DNA of 64,000 nucleotides from Sthenelais limicola (GCA_942159475.1 OW804096.1:12883871-12947870), one strand, 5' to 3'. Shown: positions 46,737-57,832, counted from the stretch's first letter. Numbers and translations: made by a program. Notes: generated by a model from the letters alone, not told the origin.

Positions 46737-47509
46737 GATAAATAATCCTCGGTCCATTGGCACTCCATGATTTGCTTTCACAAGAATTGTCACCTTACAG
46801 AAAGCATCATTTTCCTGGTGTCAGTCTCGCAATAGTTGCTATATAAACATACTAACCCCCAATACACAATAACAAGACACTGGACACTTCGCGCTAATGG
46901 CCCAATTCTGTGTATTTGCAATTAGGATAGTATATAAAATCTATGCTTTGAATACACATACATTACTCTATAGACATTTACACACCCGCATGAACACTAT
47001 AGCCAATGCTAGTACCGGGTGTTTCAATAATAGCCAGCTCTAAAGCAAATAAAAGCTTGTATTGTCTCTAGATGCGATGGGGAAATCATCATTATCCATC
47101 CCGTATGGACAATGGCATGGCCAGGGCAATTACTGTATGTAAATGTGTACAGAGAGCTAAGGTGGTTAGTCGGTCTTGTAAGGTCATCATAGGGGTCAGG
47201 CGACAGGATGATTAATATACATGGGCAAGGGTGCTTGGATGTGTATAACTCGGATACTTTTGTCTTTATTTTTTTTTACAAGATTTCACCCCCCAAAAAG
47301 GCTTGAATTGTGCGTTTTCGGTACGATTCTTCCTACAGAAATTATATTTCTGTTTAAAATATTGTATTTTGAAAACATTTTGAATTTTAATTTTGTTTTG
47401 ATACATCATTAAGGCCACACATGTCGCCAATAATTCCCACTTTCTACCAAAATTTGTTTTTGCTAAATTGAATTAAATCTCTAACTACACCACATGGGCA
47501 TACAAACGC
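46737..47509. other. no gene seen
   Basis: Unique sequence; nothing recognised. Confidence 0.55.
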
Positions 47510-47681
47510 CAGTCAAGGCTCTCTCATATCAGATAAGAATGGTATGTCAGTGATTGGACCCCTACTGCGCTAAACTGGAATATGCGTCCTAATGCGATCA
47601 TAATAGGATGCTGATGGTATTTTGCGGTTTGGTGCTAGAGGTTTTGCCTCAGATTGAAGGAGCTCTCTCAAGTGTGAGTCG
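47510..47681 (-). mobile_element. MITE-B, diverged
   Basis: From CAGTCAAGGCTCTCTC to GTGTGAGTCGG. The final bases are replaced by a T/A homopolymer. Confidence 0.7.
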
Positions 47682-48159
47682 GCCTTTTTTTTTTAAAAAA
47701 AAAACACTCTTATTTACAAAATTTCACATTCGAGATACGTTTCATTTGCAAGTGGAAAAACAGGTTATTTGACATATCATTAGGAAAATTATACATCGAA
47801 GTTATAATAGCTAACAAATTTATATATGACAAGTTAATATGACAAGAAAATGACAAGTTGAATTTATATTTAACCGAGTTATACATGTTGACAAATTATC
47901 ATTAATATTCCCCAATATTCCATTAGTAATTTAAGCGAAATTAATTCCAACTCCCAAATATTCACACCCAAGTGGCCCGACCCGTATATATATTTATTAC
48001 ATTGACTTTCATGACCCCGACTTGTGGGAACCATTTACAGAGGAAATGTACATTGAGAAAATCAGACAGTGTAAACACGACATGGCTGTCATTATGTCAG
48101 GCTCTGTTATTAAGGCAATGTGTCCGTGTTAGTCTATGCGCTCAAACAAGTCATTCTGC

Positions 48160-48412
48160 TGCCTACATGATCTGATCATATACTTATTGTACAGTCTAGG
48201 CCCAGAGTTGAGAGAGTCCCTTCGAACGAAGGGAAAGCCTCTTGCCTCAAACCACAAAGGGCCATTATAAGTCCATTAAGACCGTCAAATGTCATTATAT
48301 TCCCATTGAACCGCTGAGTTCTAGGCAGGGATACCGATTAGCGAAGTAGGCTGACATACCATTGGGTTTGGACTTAGAGTGTGCCTACATGATCTGATCA
48401 TATACTTATTGT
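48160..48412. repeat. 31-bp perfect direct repeat flanking MITE-B
   Basis: 48160-48190 and 48382-48412 are identical over 31 bases (starts TGCCTACATGATCTG). Copy 2 begins right after the element; copy 1 ends one base before it. Confidence 0.88.
48192..48381 (+). mobile_element. MITE-B flanked by a 31-bp perfect direct repeat
   Basis: Both ends are present; a short stretch before the right end is deleted. The 31 bases at 48160-48190 recur identically at 48382-48412, immediately after the right end. Confidence 0.88.
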
Positions 48413-48624
48413 GTATTACGAATTTCCCATTGTTTCATACTTGCTTAGTTCCTATGTTTCCTTTGTATCGCACTTGTGATCCTTTTTTCAATTAGACAAA
48501 AAAGAAAATAGGTGTGTTTCCGATTTACCCCCCCCCCCACCCCACCCCACACCCTCCCTTACCTAGAAAAAAGGTAATAAAAGCAGGAAAACAGGTTTTG
48601 CTAACCCGGAACTTTCCCTTCCTT

Positions 48625-48722
48625 TACTTTAAACTCCATTTTTGCATATTGAATTTTGATCGACAATTTCTCTAATTTGAGAGAATTGGTGAAGGTGAAT
48701 TGTAGATTTTCTGAAGACCCAT
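48625..48722 (+). mobile_element. MITE-A right-arm fragment
   Basis: GAGAGAATTGGTGAAGGTGA and a shortened terminus remain. Confidence 0.6.
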
Positions 48723-48973
48723 ACATATATGGAGGCAGGAGGGGTGGGTGAAGGTGCCCATAGTTTAAACTGCTGGCTGTGGTCCAGAGGGTGGAGGCAG
48801 TAGTAGTATATTGGGTTCATATACCATGGCGAGTTTTCCAAGCGTCACAAACTGTCACTTCCTCGCCAGAAAAAGCTAAAAGTTACGGTATGATGACTTT
48901 CCCTTTTAAGTAGAGGAATTCTACATATATGTTATAGTATAATACGTGGATACCTATGATATATCATATATAT

Positions 48974-49206
48974 GTCAGATTTTCAGAAAATGTACAATTC
49001 ACCTTCACCAATCTTCTCAAATAACCCACATTTCAGACGAAAATAAAGTTCAAAATACAGTTCAATCTAACCAAACAGATTGCTAGAATCAATGCAATGC
49101 CGAATATACTCGAATTTACCTAGTATTAACCAAATTGCAGCCTAATTTAGCGGAATTTACTAAATGTGTACAGCTGCCAATTGTACATTTTCTGAAAATC
49201 TGACCC
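48974..49206 (-). mobile_element. MITE-A, nearly complete
   Basis: Lacks only the first bases of its left terminus. The rest is highly conserved. Confidence 0.88.
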
Positions 49207-49209
49207 ACA

Positions 49210-49290
49210 TATGAGTGTATTTGGTATTGCCTTGATTCAAACAGTATGTTTGGTTATGTTGAACAGTATTTTAAAACCGATTTTTGTCTG
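49210..49290 (+). mobile_element. MITE-A central fragment
   Basis: GAGTGTATTTGGTATTGC through TTTTTGTCTG follows directly on the previous copy in the opposite sense. Confidence 0.6.
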
Positions 49291-49607
49291 GACTGGACTG
49301 TATGCTCTTTACAAAATATGATTAACTTTCAATATAAATCATTAATCACTTTATCACGATGAATCAAGCACTAACAGGATTCTTCAGTCTTATCAAGAGA
49401 TGTGTAATGATTCGTTGTAAGACCACTAGACGTTATCTATACAGGTAGGAGAGGCCTTATCTCTCAATAAGTAAACAGTGGGTTGGATATTGGTCTTATC
49501 TGTAATTGGAACAGTTATGACCGGCAGGAAATGATGTATAAATATTGGTTTAAGGTGTGTATTGTGAAATGTAGCTGAATGGTGGGGGCGGGGAGGGTGG
49601 GCGGCTA

Positions 49608-49780
49608 ATAGGGGATTTGTATAGCCGCTATTTTGAATCTTTATTAGCATGGAATTATGGGACTAATGGTACAATGTGAAATGTATAGAAAATGTATAGA
49701 AAACATGACATGTCCAGTATGGGATATTCATCAGTGCTCTAATGTCAATATCCATGTGTTATACATGTTTCCAAAACACA
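49608..49780 (-). mobile_element. MITE-D, half copy
   Basis: Reverse orientation, starting TAGGGGATTTGTATAGCC and continuing through GCATGGAATTATGGGACT. Confidence 0.7.
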
Positions 49781-50742
49781 AGACTCACTCTTTCATGATG
49801 GTGGTGGTGGTGGGGGGGGGGGGGGAGGGGGTGCTAATTCATCCCCTGTTTGAAGCGACTAACACCTGTTTGGGACTGAAGCGACTGTCTCCTGCATCTA
49901 GTATAAAACATATTTTACTTCTAAGCCTGCATCAAACTGGTTGTTGTTTGTTCTTTTATCCATCAGTTTTGTTACTGTGTGTGGTCGAAACGGTAAAAAA
50001 AAACGAGAGAAAATATAAACAGCGACGGAAAGTAGGATATGGAAAAACTTTAGGGTAAAATAGATAACGAACTGAGGACAGAACGGATAGGGAGAACAAA
50101 GCAGGAGAGAAGAGGGAGAGAGAGAGAGAGAGAGAAAAGAAAAGGGAGCGGGGGAGGGGGAAAGAGAGGTGGAGAGAGGGAGAGAGATAAAAGAAAAGGA
50201 GGATACAAGGAAAGGGAGAGAAACAAAGCGAAAATGAAGGAAAGAAGAGAAAGCGAACTCGAAAACCCAGAGAGAAACTGATGGAGAGTGTAATAAAAAG
50301 TATGGTTTAATATATTAAAATAGTAACGTATGGTTTTACACATTAAAATCGTAACCGGACTAAGGATTATTTCTAATAATGTGAACCAAGAACTATACAC
50401 CTTTATTACAAAAGGAAATAGTGAAACTTGACAGATACATAATGGGAAAGCCAAGAGGATTATAGATCAAGTTAAGTGAGTTAAAAGCATTACGTTAGCA
50501 TGACTGCGTATAGCAGGATTACGGATACGTTCAATAGAGTATTATTTATCATTTCCTGATGTGGTTGGCCCGCACTTATTATGTCTGACTTATTAACCAT
50601 ATGGCAGCAGCAGGCTGGCACTTTATGACAACATCAACATGTGCCTTCCCAGAATCTTGGGGACACCTTTTATCTCTATAAAGTGTTGTTCATTCATGAC
50701 ACTATGTTCTCATGTTGGGTTGACGCGTCGTTTTCCGTACAT

Positions 50743-50778
<36 letters not shown>

Positions 50779-51096
50779 GCTGAGAGAGAGAAAGAAAGGG
50801 ATATAGAAAGAAAGACTATCATAATTCGAATTGCATTCACTTTTATCCGCCCCCCCCCCCCCCACCTCCTGCACTGCCTTTAACTAATTCTCAGCCAGAT
50901 AAATCGGAAACACACCTATATTTTGTTGTCCTGTAATTTGTGTAGGAAAGACTTTGGGATTCAATTTGTAAATATGACATTTAGATATCAGTCATATTAC
51001 TCAGGAATGAATAATCAATTATAAACACACTTATCCTTACACCGATACCGGCAAGGGACAGAAAACTTGAACTATATCCAGATCCTATCTCCGACA
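49781..51096. other. no gene seen outside tracts
   Basis: A G-run at 49811-49824, GA tracts, an AG microsatellite at 50745-50774 and a C-run at 50850. The rest is AT-rich and unique. Confidence 0.5.
50095..50270 (+). repeat. GA tract
   Basis: Purine-rich stretch with an AG dinucleotide run at its start. Confidence 0.85.
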
Positions 51097-51287
51097 CTAG
51101 ATAAGAATGGTATGTCAGTGATTAGGCGGCTACTACGCTAATCGCTTTCCTTGCCTAGGACTCGTCGTTCTAATGGGAATATAATAACATTTTGCGGTCT
51201 TAATGGAATTATAATGGCTCTTTGCGGTTTGAGGCGAGAGGCTTTCCCTCGGTTTGAAGGGACTCTCTCAACTCTGGGCCTAGACTG
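51097..51287 (-). mobile_element. MITE-B, left end lost
   Basis: Intact from GATAAGAATGGTATGTCAG to GGGCCTAGACTG. Confidence 0.8.
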
Positions 51288-51323
51288 TAAAATAAAATCC
51301 CCTTCAGGGAAAACAGATGTGAT

Positions 51324-51593
51324 GCAAGGATGTATCTAGTTATGTGTACCACACTGTAGCCTTATCTATAGGGGAGAGCAAGGATGTATCTAGTTATGTG
51401 TACCACACTGTAGCCTTATCTATAGGGGAGAGCCAGGATGTATATAGTTATGTGTACCACACTGTAGCCTTATCTATAGGGGAGAGCCAGGATGTATATA
51501 GTTATGTGTACCACACTGTAACCTTATCTATAGGGGAGAGCATGGATGTATCTAGTTATGTGTACCACACTGTAGCCTTATCTATAGGGCAGA
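51324..51593 (+). repeat. 54-bp minisatellite, five copies
   Basis: Units start at 51324, 51378, 51432, 51486 and 51540, each exactly 54 bp and over 90% identical. 54 is a multiple of three, so one plus-strand frame stays open with the repeating peptide YHTVALSIGES. This open frame follows from unit length and does not show translation. Confidence 0.93.
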
Positions 51594-51753
51594 GATAGCG
51601 CCTATACACGGCCAACATCTGAGAGTCATTCATCCAGGGTGAAAGGTCCACCTTAAAGCTGGTTACTGATAAGCGCATCCGTCTCTACTTCTCTATGTAC
51701 AAATGGAAAACAACCCAAATATGAGATGCTCTGAAAAAATGCCCAAACTATAT

Positions 51754-51979
51754 GGGTCAGCTTCTCAGAAAATGTACAATTGGCATCTGTACACATTTAG
51801 TAAAATCTGCTAAATTAGGCTGCAATTTGGCCAATACTAGGCAAATTCAAGTATATCCGGCATTGCATTGATTCTAGCTAGGTCTTTGAACTGTATTTTG
51901 AACTTTATTTTCGTCTGAAATTTGGGTTATTTGAGAAACTTGGTGAAGGTGAATTGTTCATTTTCTGAAAATCTGACCC
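51754..51979 (+). mobile_element. MITE-A, complete
   Basis: ATAT at both ends. A short deletion lies in the centre. Confidence 0.9.
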
Positions 51980-52043
51980 ATATGATATATGGATGATCGA
52001 GGAGTTTTAGAACAGTGAGGCACGTATCTCCTGCCCTCCAACA

Positions 52044-52265
52044 GGGCTGAGGCTGTCAGAAAATGTAGAATTCCCTTTCACCCATCCTCTCAAATAACCC
52101 AAATTTAAGATAATAATGAAGTTCAAATTATACTTTAAAAAAAATACGATTGTCTGAATTATCCAATAGCAAATATACTCAGGTGTGAACCTAATATTTA
52201 CTATTTTCCAGGTTAATTTTGCTGAATTCACTAATTACGATTGAACATTTTCAGACAATTTGATC
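52044..52265 (-). mobile_element. MITE-A, diverged
   Basis: All parts are traceable but the termini are mutated. Confidence 0.7.
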
Positions 52266-52343
52266 ATTCACAATACTTTCTGGAAGTTTTCCCCTGGCCC
52301 GCGCCTCGGCTCCCAATAGTTCTGCGAACGGTTATCTTGTACC

Positions 52344-52411
52344 GAGTCTAGGCTCAGAGATGAGAGAGTCCCTCCAAACTGAGGGAAAGCCTCTCCTCGC
52401 TCATTTACCAC
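52344..52411 (+). mobile_element. MITE-B left-end fragment, GGCTCA subfamily
   Basis: Stops after GCCTCTCCTCGCTC, about 50 bp before another copy. Confidence 0.65.
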
Positions 52412-52460
52412 AAAACTGTGACCCTATACCGCTTCTCTGTCTCTTTTACTCTGAGCTTTA

Positions 52461-52613
52461 CAGTCTAGGCCCAAAGAAGGGAGAGTCCCTTCAAACGGAG
52501 GGAAAGCCTCTCGCCTCAAACCGAAAATGCCATTATAATTCCATTCAGACCGCAAAATGTCATTATATTCCGTTAAAACGCCGAGTCTTAGGCCAGGAAA
52601 CCGATTAGCGAAG
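52461..52613 (+). mobile_element. MITE-B, right end lost
   Basis: Ends at CCGATTAGCGAAG. The roughly 30 bp just before it recurs at 53405-53434. Confidence 0.78.
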
Positions 52614-52870
52614 CATTCTGGTGCCATTCATTGATTCAAACTTTCATGTGATCAAAAAACTAATTATTAAGCTTCTGGATTGGTTTGCAAATGTAGGTAT
52701 AGAAATAAGAATATGGGTAAGATCGGAAGCCATTGGCAGTGAGGCGAGCAGTTTTATTTCATAGTATTTCGCCCGTTTTTCCGTGTTGAATACAAGTGCA
52801 TTGGACAGGCTATTTTATATATTCGCTGCACTTGTAAAGCTGCCTGGTAAAACATCAATACTCAACTTGA

Positions 52871-53104
52871 GGGTCAGCGTTTCAGAAAATGCACAATTCG
52901 CCTTCACCAATCCTCTCAAATAACCCACATATAAGCCAAAAATGAGCTTCAAAATGTAGTTTAACATAACAGAACTGATACTTTAAATCAATGCGACACC
53001 AAATATACTCAGATATACCTGGTATTCATTCTTTTCAGCCTAATTTAGCAGAATACCTAAACATGTGCATGCTGCCAATTGTACATTTTCTGACGATTTG
53101 ACCC
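52871..53104 (-). mobile_element. MITE-A, complete
   Basis: Both termini present. The flanks TTGA and ACGA do not form a convincing duplication. Confidence 0.85.
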
Positions 53105-53638
53105 ACGAACAGTCGGACCGGGCGCTAGCTAACCAAGGCATGCTTGCATGGGCACCAATATGTAGTCCTTAGTATTTGTGGTAGAGTAAGTAGTTTCACT
53201 CTAAGGTATCTTTTTATTCTAAGCTTGGGAATATGTGTACTTCTTTAGAAGCTGAGGACACCTCCTTACAGGACGTTTTACACTATTATGTTAGAACCAA
53301 TCCTGCATTATAAAGCTGGTTCTGGTTAGAAAAGTTGGCACAATGTCAATGGCAGAGAGGGATGGATATAACATGGGCTGTGGGTGAATGACTCTATGCT
53401 CCCCGCTTCCCTGTCTCTTTTACTCTGAGCTTTAACTATCGTGTCATATCTGCGAACATCCATAGATTGGGGTGATAATAGTGAGAATGGTCATCAAGAG
53501 ATGTCCATGGAAAGAAAAACCTCCTCCCAAGCAACTAATGTGGGTGATTAACGCCTAATTACACAGTAATGAATAACGCTACTGAATAACGTATGGGCAT
53601 GATTATAGATTCCAGGCTAGAATATTGAGTGGAGTGAT
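53105..53638. other. no gene seen
   Basis: CTCTAAGG motifs at 53170-53230 resemble those at 7140-7240. The second copy of the 30-bp repeat lies at 53405. Confidence 0.45.
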
Positions 53639-53852
53639 CAGTCTAGGCCCAAAGATGAGAGAGTCCCGTCAAACGGAGGGAAAGCCTCTCACCTCGAACG
53701 ACAAAGTGTCATCATAATTCCATTAAGAGCGCCAAATGTCATTATATTCCCATTAGAACGCCGACTCCAAGGCCATAAAACCGATTCGCGCAGTAGGCGT
53801 CCAATCACTGACATTCCATTATTATCTGATCTGAGAGTTTGGGCCTAGACTG
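53639..53852 (+). mobile_element. MITE-B, complete
   Basis: Flanks TGAT and ATCA are inverted. If the element is read as AGTC...GACT, a GATC direct duplication results instead. Confidence 0.88.
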
Positions 53853-54027
53853 ATCAGGGGGGCACTGTCGCTAAGGATTTGGATATCACAGGGTTCAAAT
53901 TACTGATATTTTTTTATATTTTACATGCCAATTCCTGACTATTTCAAATTATTGATTGACTGAATGATCGCGGTGGTGGACTAGGGAAGTGGGAGAGAGG
54001 GATTCTCTGGGTGGAACGTTTGTACAT

Positions 54028-54262
54028 GGGTCAGATTTTCAGAAAAAGTACAATTGGCAGCTGGACACATTTAGTAAATTCTGCTAAATTAGGCTGCAAT
54101 TTGGTCAATACTAGGTAAATTCGAGTATATTCGGCATTGCATTGATTCTAGCTATCTGTTTGGTTAGGTTAAACTGTATTTTGAACTTTATTTTGGTCTG
54201 AAATTTGGGTTATTTGAGATGACTGGCGAAATTGAATTGTACATCTTCTGAAAACCTGACCC
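54028..54262 (+). mobile_element. MITE-A, complete
   Basis: Well conserved. The flanks ACAT and ATGT are inverted rather than direct. Confidence 0.88.
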
Positions 54263-54839
54263 ATGTTTTGCGCTATGCAGAGGTATGTCTTTATTCTAAC
54301 GGGGAGACTGAGGAGACGAGGCTGGGGGAAAGCGAGGAAGACTCAGATGAATTCAGGTGATAGGGACAGGCTGTTACACATGATAGAGATCGATGGAGAA
54401 GGACATGTAGGGAACAAGACCACAAGAAAACGTAGGAGTAAAAAGAACGGAGAAAGCAAATGATTGTGATGAGTGGGGAATTAATGAGGAGATTCAGAAA
54501 ACGAAAGAGATGTTTGGAGGGCAAAAAGTGGAGCTCAGAGTCAGTCTTTGACGAGTAAGTTTATATAAAAGGTGGGGGCTCAGAGTGAAGAGATAGACTT
54601 CCATAATAAGGGTGGTGAGTGAGAGAGGAAAGACTTAAAGAGGAGTGGAAGTGAACTGGAAAACACAAAATTGAAATTTATACCGGTAAATACTAATTAT
54701 GTATAAAAATGTATATTTATGTAAAAGAGAGAGTCGGGGCCAGAGATGGGTCCGGGGATGGGTCTGACTCTGAGAGAGTATCATCCCCATCTTGGAGGGG
54801 GGGAGCGATTACTTACACATGTCTGGATGAGAATGTTTA

Positions 54840-55060
54840 CAGTTTAGAAAGGAAAGAAAGGGAGAGAAAGAGAAAAAAGTATGGGGGGTGGGGAGAGAAA
54901 GAGAGAAGGAAATAGAGAGAGGGAGAGAGAGGGGGACAAAGAGATAAAAAGAGGGGGGGAGAGAAAGAAAGAGAGAAAGAAAGAAGGAGAGGGAGGGAGA
55001 GAGAGAGGGAGAGAGGGAAAAAGAACGAGAGAAAGAAAGAAAGAACTTGGGGGAGAAAGC
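54840..55060 (+). repeat. GA/GAAA tract
   Basis: Almost pure purine for 220 bp. Followed 130 bp later by a pyrimidine tract on the same strand. Confidence 0.88.
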
Positions 55061-55191
55061 CTGGAGAGTGGGTCCCAACCAAGCAAAAGGTAGGAAGGAG
55101 GATAGTGAGAACTTCCCCTATGGGGAAAAGCAGGGAAGGGGTCCGTAATGACTAATGTAGTGTCGCGAGTCAAACACCACCAACCAGGATG

Positions 55192-55356
55192 CGGTCTCTC
55201 TCTCTATCCTCTCTCTCCTCCCTCCTCTCTCTCTATCTCTCTCCTCTCTCTCTCTCTCTGAGTCTCTCTATCCCTCCTCTCCCTCTCTCTCCGTCTCCTC
55301 CTCTATCCTCTCCTCTCTCTCTCCTTTAGATCTCCCCCTCTCCTCTTTCTCTCTCC

Positions 55357-55394
<38 letters not shown>

Positions 55395-55395
55395 G
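55192..55395 (+). repeat. CT tract
   Basis: CT dinucleotide runs with CCTCTC modules. It lies just downstream of the minus-strand signal-peptide exon, inside its putative first intron. Confidence 0.88.
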
Positions 55396-55465
55396 CTCTC
55401 CACACTCCAACACGCAAACTGTCATTTCAAACAATAAAACATGTATTAAATCTAGCGGTACTTAC

Positions 55466-55538
55466 TTATATCCAGAGCAGAAGTGGGCGACCACAACCAC
55501 AGAGACGAAAGTCCTAAAATGACTGTAATTTGTATCAT
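55466..55538 (-). CDS. possible signal-peptide exon on the minus strand
   Basis: Read on the minus strand, an ATG at 55538 opens MIQITVILGLSSLWLW followed by SPTSALDI. This is a short polar start, a hydrophobic core and a small-residue cleavage site, the layout of a secretory signal peptide. It runs straight into ATAA|GTAAGT, a near-consensus 5' splice site, leaving one base of phase. The same frame is open upstream to an ATG at 55637, through a serine-rich stretch. Initiation context at 55538 is weak (T at -3). A CpG-rich patch lies about 900 bp upstream, at 56400-56560. Low-coordinate sequence beyond 55460 turns into CT repeats, so any next exon lies further away. The function cannot be stated beyond probable entry to the secretory pathway, if the exon is real. 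Confidence 0.33.
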
Positions 55539-55539
55539 C

Positions 55540-56399
55540 CACTTATCACAAGAAGAAGAACAAGTTGAAGAAGAAGAATAAGTCCCCATCCTGTTTTTGG
55601 TATATTTCCCACTGGTGCGAAACATTGTTAATATCATCCCAGACTGTTGATAACTTTGTGGTTCAGTGCAGCAATGCAGTGTAACAATGCTGCGTCAACT
55701 CCCATGCAAGACCAAGTCGCTAAGATTGGTTAGGAAATAGTGAATATATCAGAAGCAATATGATATCAGACTTGTGGATTTTCCTGGGTTTTCCTAGTAT
55801 GTCCTGCATATCTGAGTACATATGTATGCAGACCCGGTACACCTCAATATTGACACATTACAAGTGATATCATATCATATCAAGCGAATCCAATGCGCTG
55901 CAAGGAATCGTATCCAATCCAATCCTATACATATAGAGAGGCCTATACAAGTTCCATGTATATAGTTGTGTATAATAACACCGATAATAAAGTCTCCAAT
56001 GCTTTGTATATTAATTCACAAATGATTCATAATTGTTGGCTGTATGTATAATAAAAATAACAACAATTTTCCTTCGTGTGTGCACATGTAGTGATATCTC
56101 CAGCTCTAGGACCAGTAGCCCAGTCCGAACTGGAAGAAAGAAGTTAAGTCCATTGATTTGTAGTTTATATTATATCATGTATAATCCAATCGTTCTTCTG
56201 GAAGTATTTAATAAATATCCATGTGCGTATGTATCAATGCACAACTAAACTACCCATCCAGTAAGGACCGATCCGTCAAGTGGTAGAAGACCAACTACTA
56301 CTCCAGTTGGTGACTTGTTGACGTCCTGTGCGGTGTAGAAAGGTGTTGTGGAAGCTCTAGATCCGTACGCCCCCTTACAGGACTTTTACACACTATTTG
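55540..56399. other. AT-rich sequence upstream of the minus-strand exon
   Basis: GAAGAAGAAGAA repeat at 55550-55580, then unique AT-rich DNA with short CATAT repeats near 55870. Confidence 0.45.
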
Positions 56400-56560
56400 T
56401 CTGTACCTAATGGCGGTGCCGCGGCGTCACACTACTACTAGACCAGCGCGTACGTACGTACATCCTCACCGCGCGGCATACTTGCCAGTACTACTCGCGT
56501 AGGCCACGCGACGTCCAACCTCAAAGTAATAGACCGGCCCAACGTCAGGTTTGGAGCGTG
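56400..56560. promoter_or_regulatory. CpG-rich patch
   Basis: Frequent CpG (CCGCGGCG, GCGCGTACGTACGTAC, CCGCGCGG, CACGCGACG) stands out from the AT-rich surroundings. It lies upstream of the minus-strand exon at 55538 and could be its promoter. Confidence 0.3.
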
Positions 56561-56744
56561 CCATTTGGGTGCGCGGGGGGTGGCGGGTGGTGGGTGAGAG
56601 AGAGAAGGGACGGATGGGACTGGTTGAGCGGAGTTGTGCGGTGGGGTTTGGATGGGATGGAGAGGTAAGGAGTTGGTTCGCTCTGAGGAGTGCGGGCGGA
56701 AGGTGAGCGTTTGCTGGTTTGAATACACATATTCAAGGCTTTCT

Positions 56745-56873
56745 CAGTCCTGTCCAGAAAGCCACATTCCTCGAGCGTTACAGCGATAAGCTTAACCATA
56801 AGCTAAAAGTGTTAATGGGAATCACCTGACCCCTAAAAGTTAGGGAGTCATTAGGGCTTTCTACTACAGACTG
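56745..56873 (-). mobile_element. MITE-H, complete, opposite orientation
   Basis: CAGTCCTGTCCAGAAAGCC at the left end and CTACTACAGACTG at the right. TTCT at 56741-56744 and 56874-56877 is an exact duplication. It shares TCGAGGAATGTGGCTTTCTG with the copy at 42156. Confidence 0.84.
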
Positions 56874-57016
56874 TTCTGACAAGCTTTGACATGCTGGACT
56901 TTTGATGCCATTTCATTGTCTCTAGGATTGTGTCACTGAGTAGGTGTGTTGGAGCGGGGTGGGGGAGGTGGGGTTGACACCTGTACACCTACTCGCTAAT
57001 CAAGGTAGTGCCTACA

Positions 57017-57205
57017 CGGTCTAGATTCAGACTTGAGAGACTCCCTCCAAACTGAGGGAAAGCCTCTCGCTCCAAACCACAAAATGCCATTATATTAAGA
57101 CGCATTATAATCACATTAAGACATATTATATTTATATTCCTGGGTCAGGAAAGCCATTAGCGCAGTTGGCGTCCACTCACTGACTTACCTTTCTTGTCTG
57201 ATCTG
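57017..57205 (+). mobile_element. MITE-B, right end lost, GGCTCA subfamily
   Basis: Traceable from CGGTCTAGATTCAG to TGATCTGG, with an internal repeat of the CATTAAGAC unit. Confidence 0.7.
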
Positions 57206-57559
57206 GCAATACCATTAACTATTATAACCTGAAATTACATGAAACATGGTTTCCCATTGGCATTGATTTAGAACCGGTGGGGAGGGCCGGGGTAACTGAG
57301 TAACTGCTCTGAAAGCACTAAAAAGACTAAAGATTACAGCCATTTATATATACCATTGCCATGCTTGGGAGTTCGGGACTTGCTTAATACATTACCAATT
57401 TCAGTAAAATCTAATATTTGGGCCCGCACTAGAATGGACCATGTGCATGGACCTGATTTGGTCTATAGGTGGGTTGTTGTTGGGAGGGATGCTGTGGCTT
57501 TTTTCTAAGCTCAGAGTTGTAAGCCCTGGCAGGTGACTTGCCTGTCCTTGACCGGGAGA

Positions 57560-57645
57560 GAGGGAGGAGAGGCGGTAGGGACTCCGCCCGCCGCCCGTGG
57601 GGGTACGTCCGCCCGCCCATTCACTCGCGCCGGGGGTGGGTTCAT
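57560..57645. promoter_or_regulatory. second CpG-rich patch
   Basis: CCGCCCGCCGCCCGTGG and CCGCCCGCCC lie before a CT microsatellite. No associated exon recognised. Confidence 0.25.
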
Positions 57646-57664
57646 TGGAGGACATCTCTGTCAG

Positions 57665-57700
<36 letters not shown>
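57665..57700 (+). repeat. CT dinucleotide microsatellite
   Basis: About 17 CT units between a CpG-rich patch and a GA-rich stretch. Confidence 0.88.
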
Positions 57701-57705
<5 letters not shown>

Positions 57706-57832
57706 CGCTCTCCTACACATGCCAGACAATGCAATAGCAGGTGAGTGGGGGTGGGGGTGACGGTAGAGAGAGAGGGAGAAAGAGAAGGGGGAGGGGGAGG
57801 GGGCAAAGGATACCATGACTTATAATATATAT

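Larger units (their letters stand above)
52431..53434. repeat. 30-bp direct repeat pair
   Basis: The sequence ending CTCTTTTACTCTGAGCTTTA precedes the MITE-B at 52461 and recurs at 53405-53434. The intervening 0.9 kb includes a MITE-A. Confidence 0.7.

Noticed and set aside
51324..51593. Possible CRISPR array
   Set aside because: The units are contiguous near-identical 54-mers with no unique spacers, and the genome is eukaryotic.
54844..55173. Overlapping Ser/Leu-rich minus-strand frames
   Set aside because: They are the translation of a purine tract in several frames.
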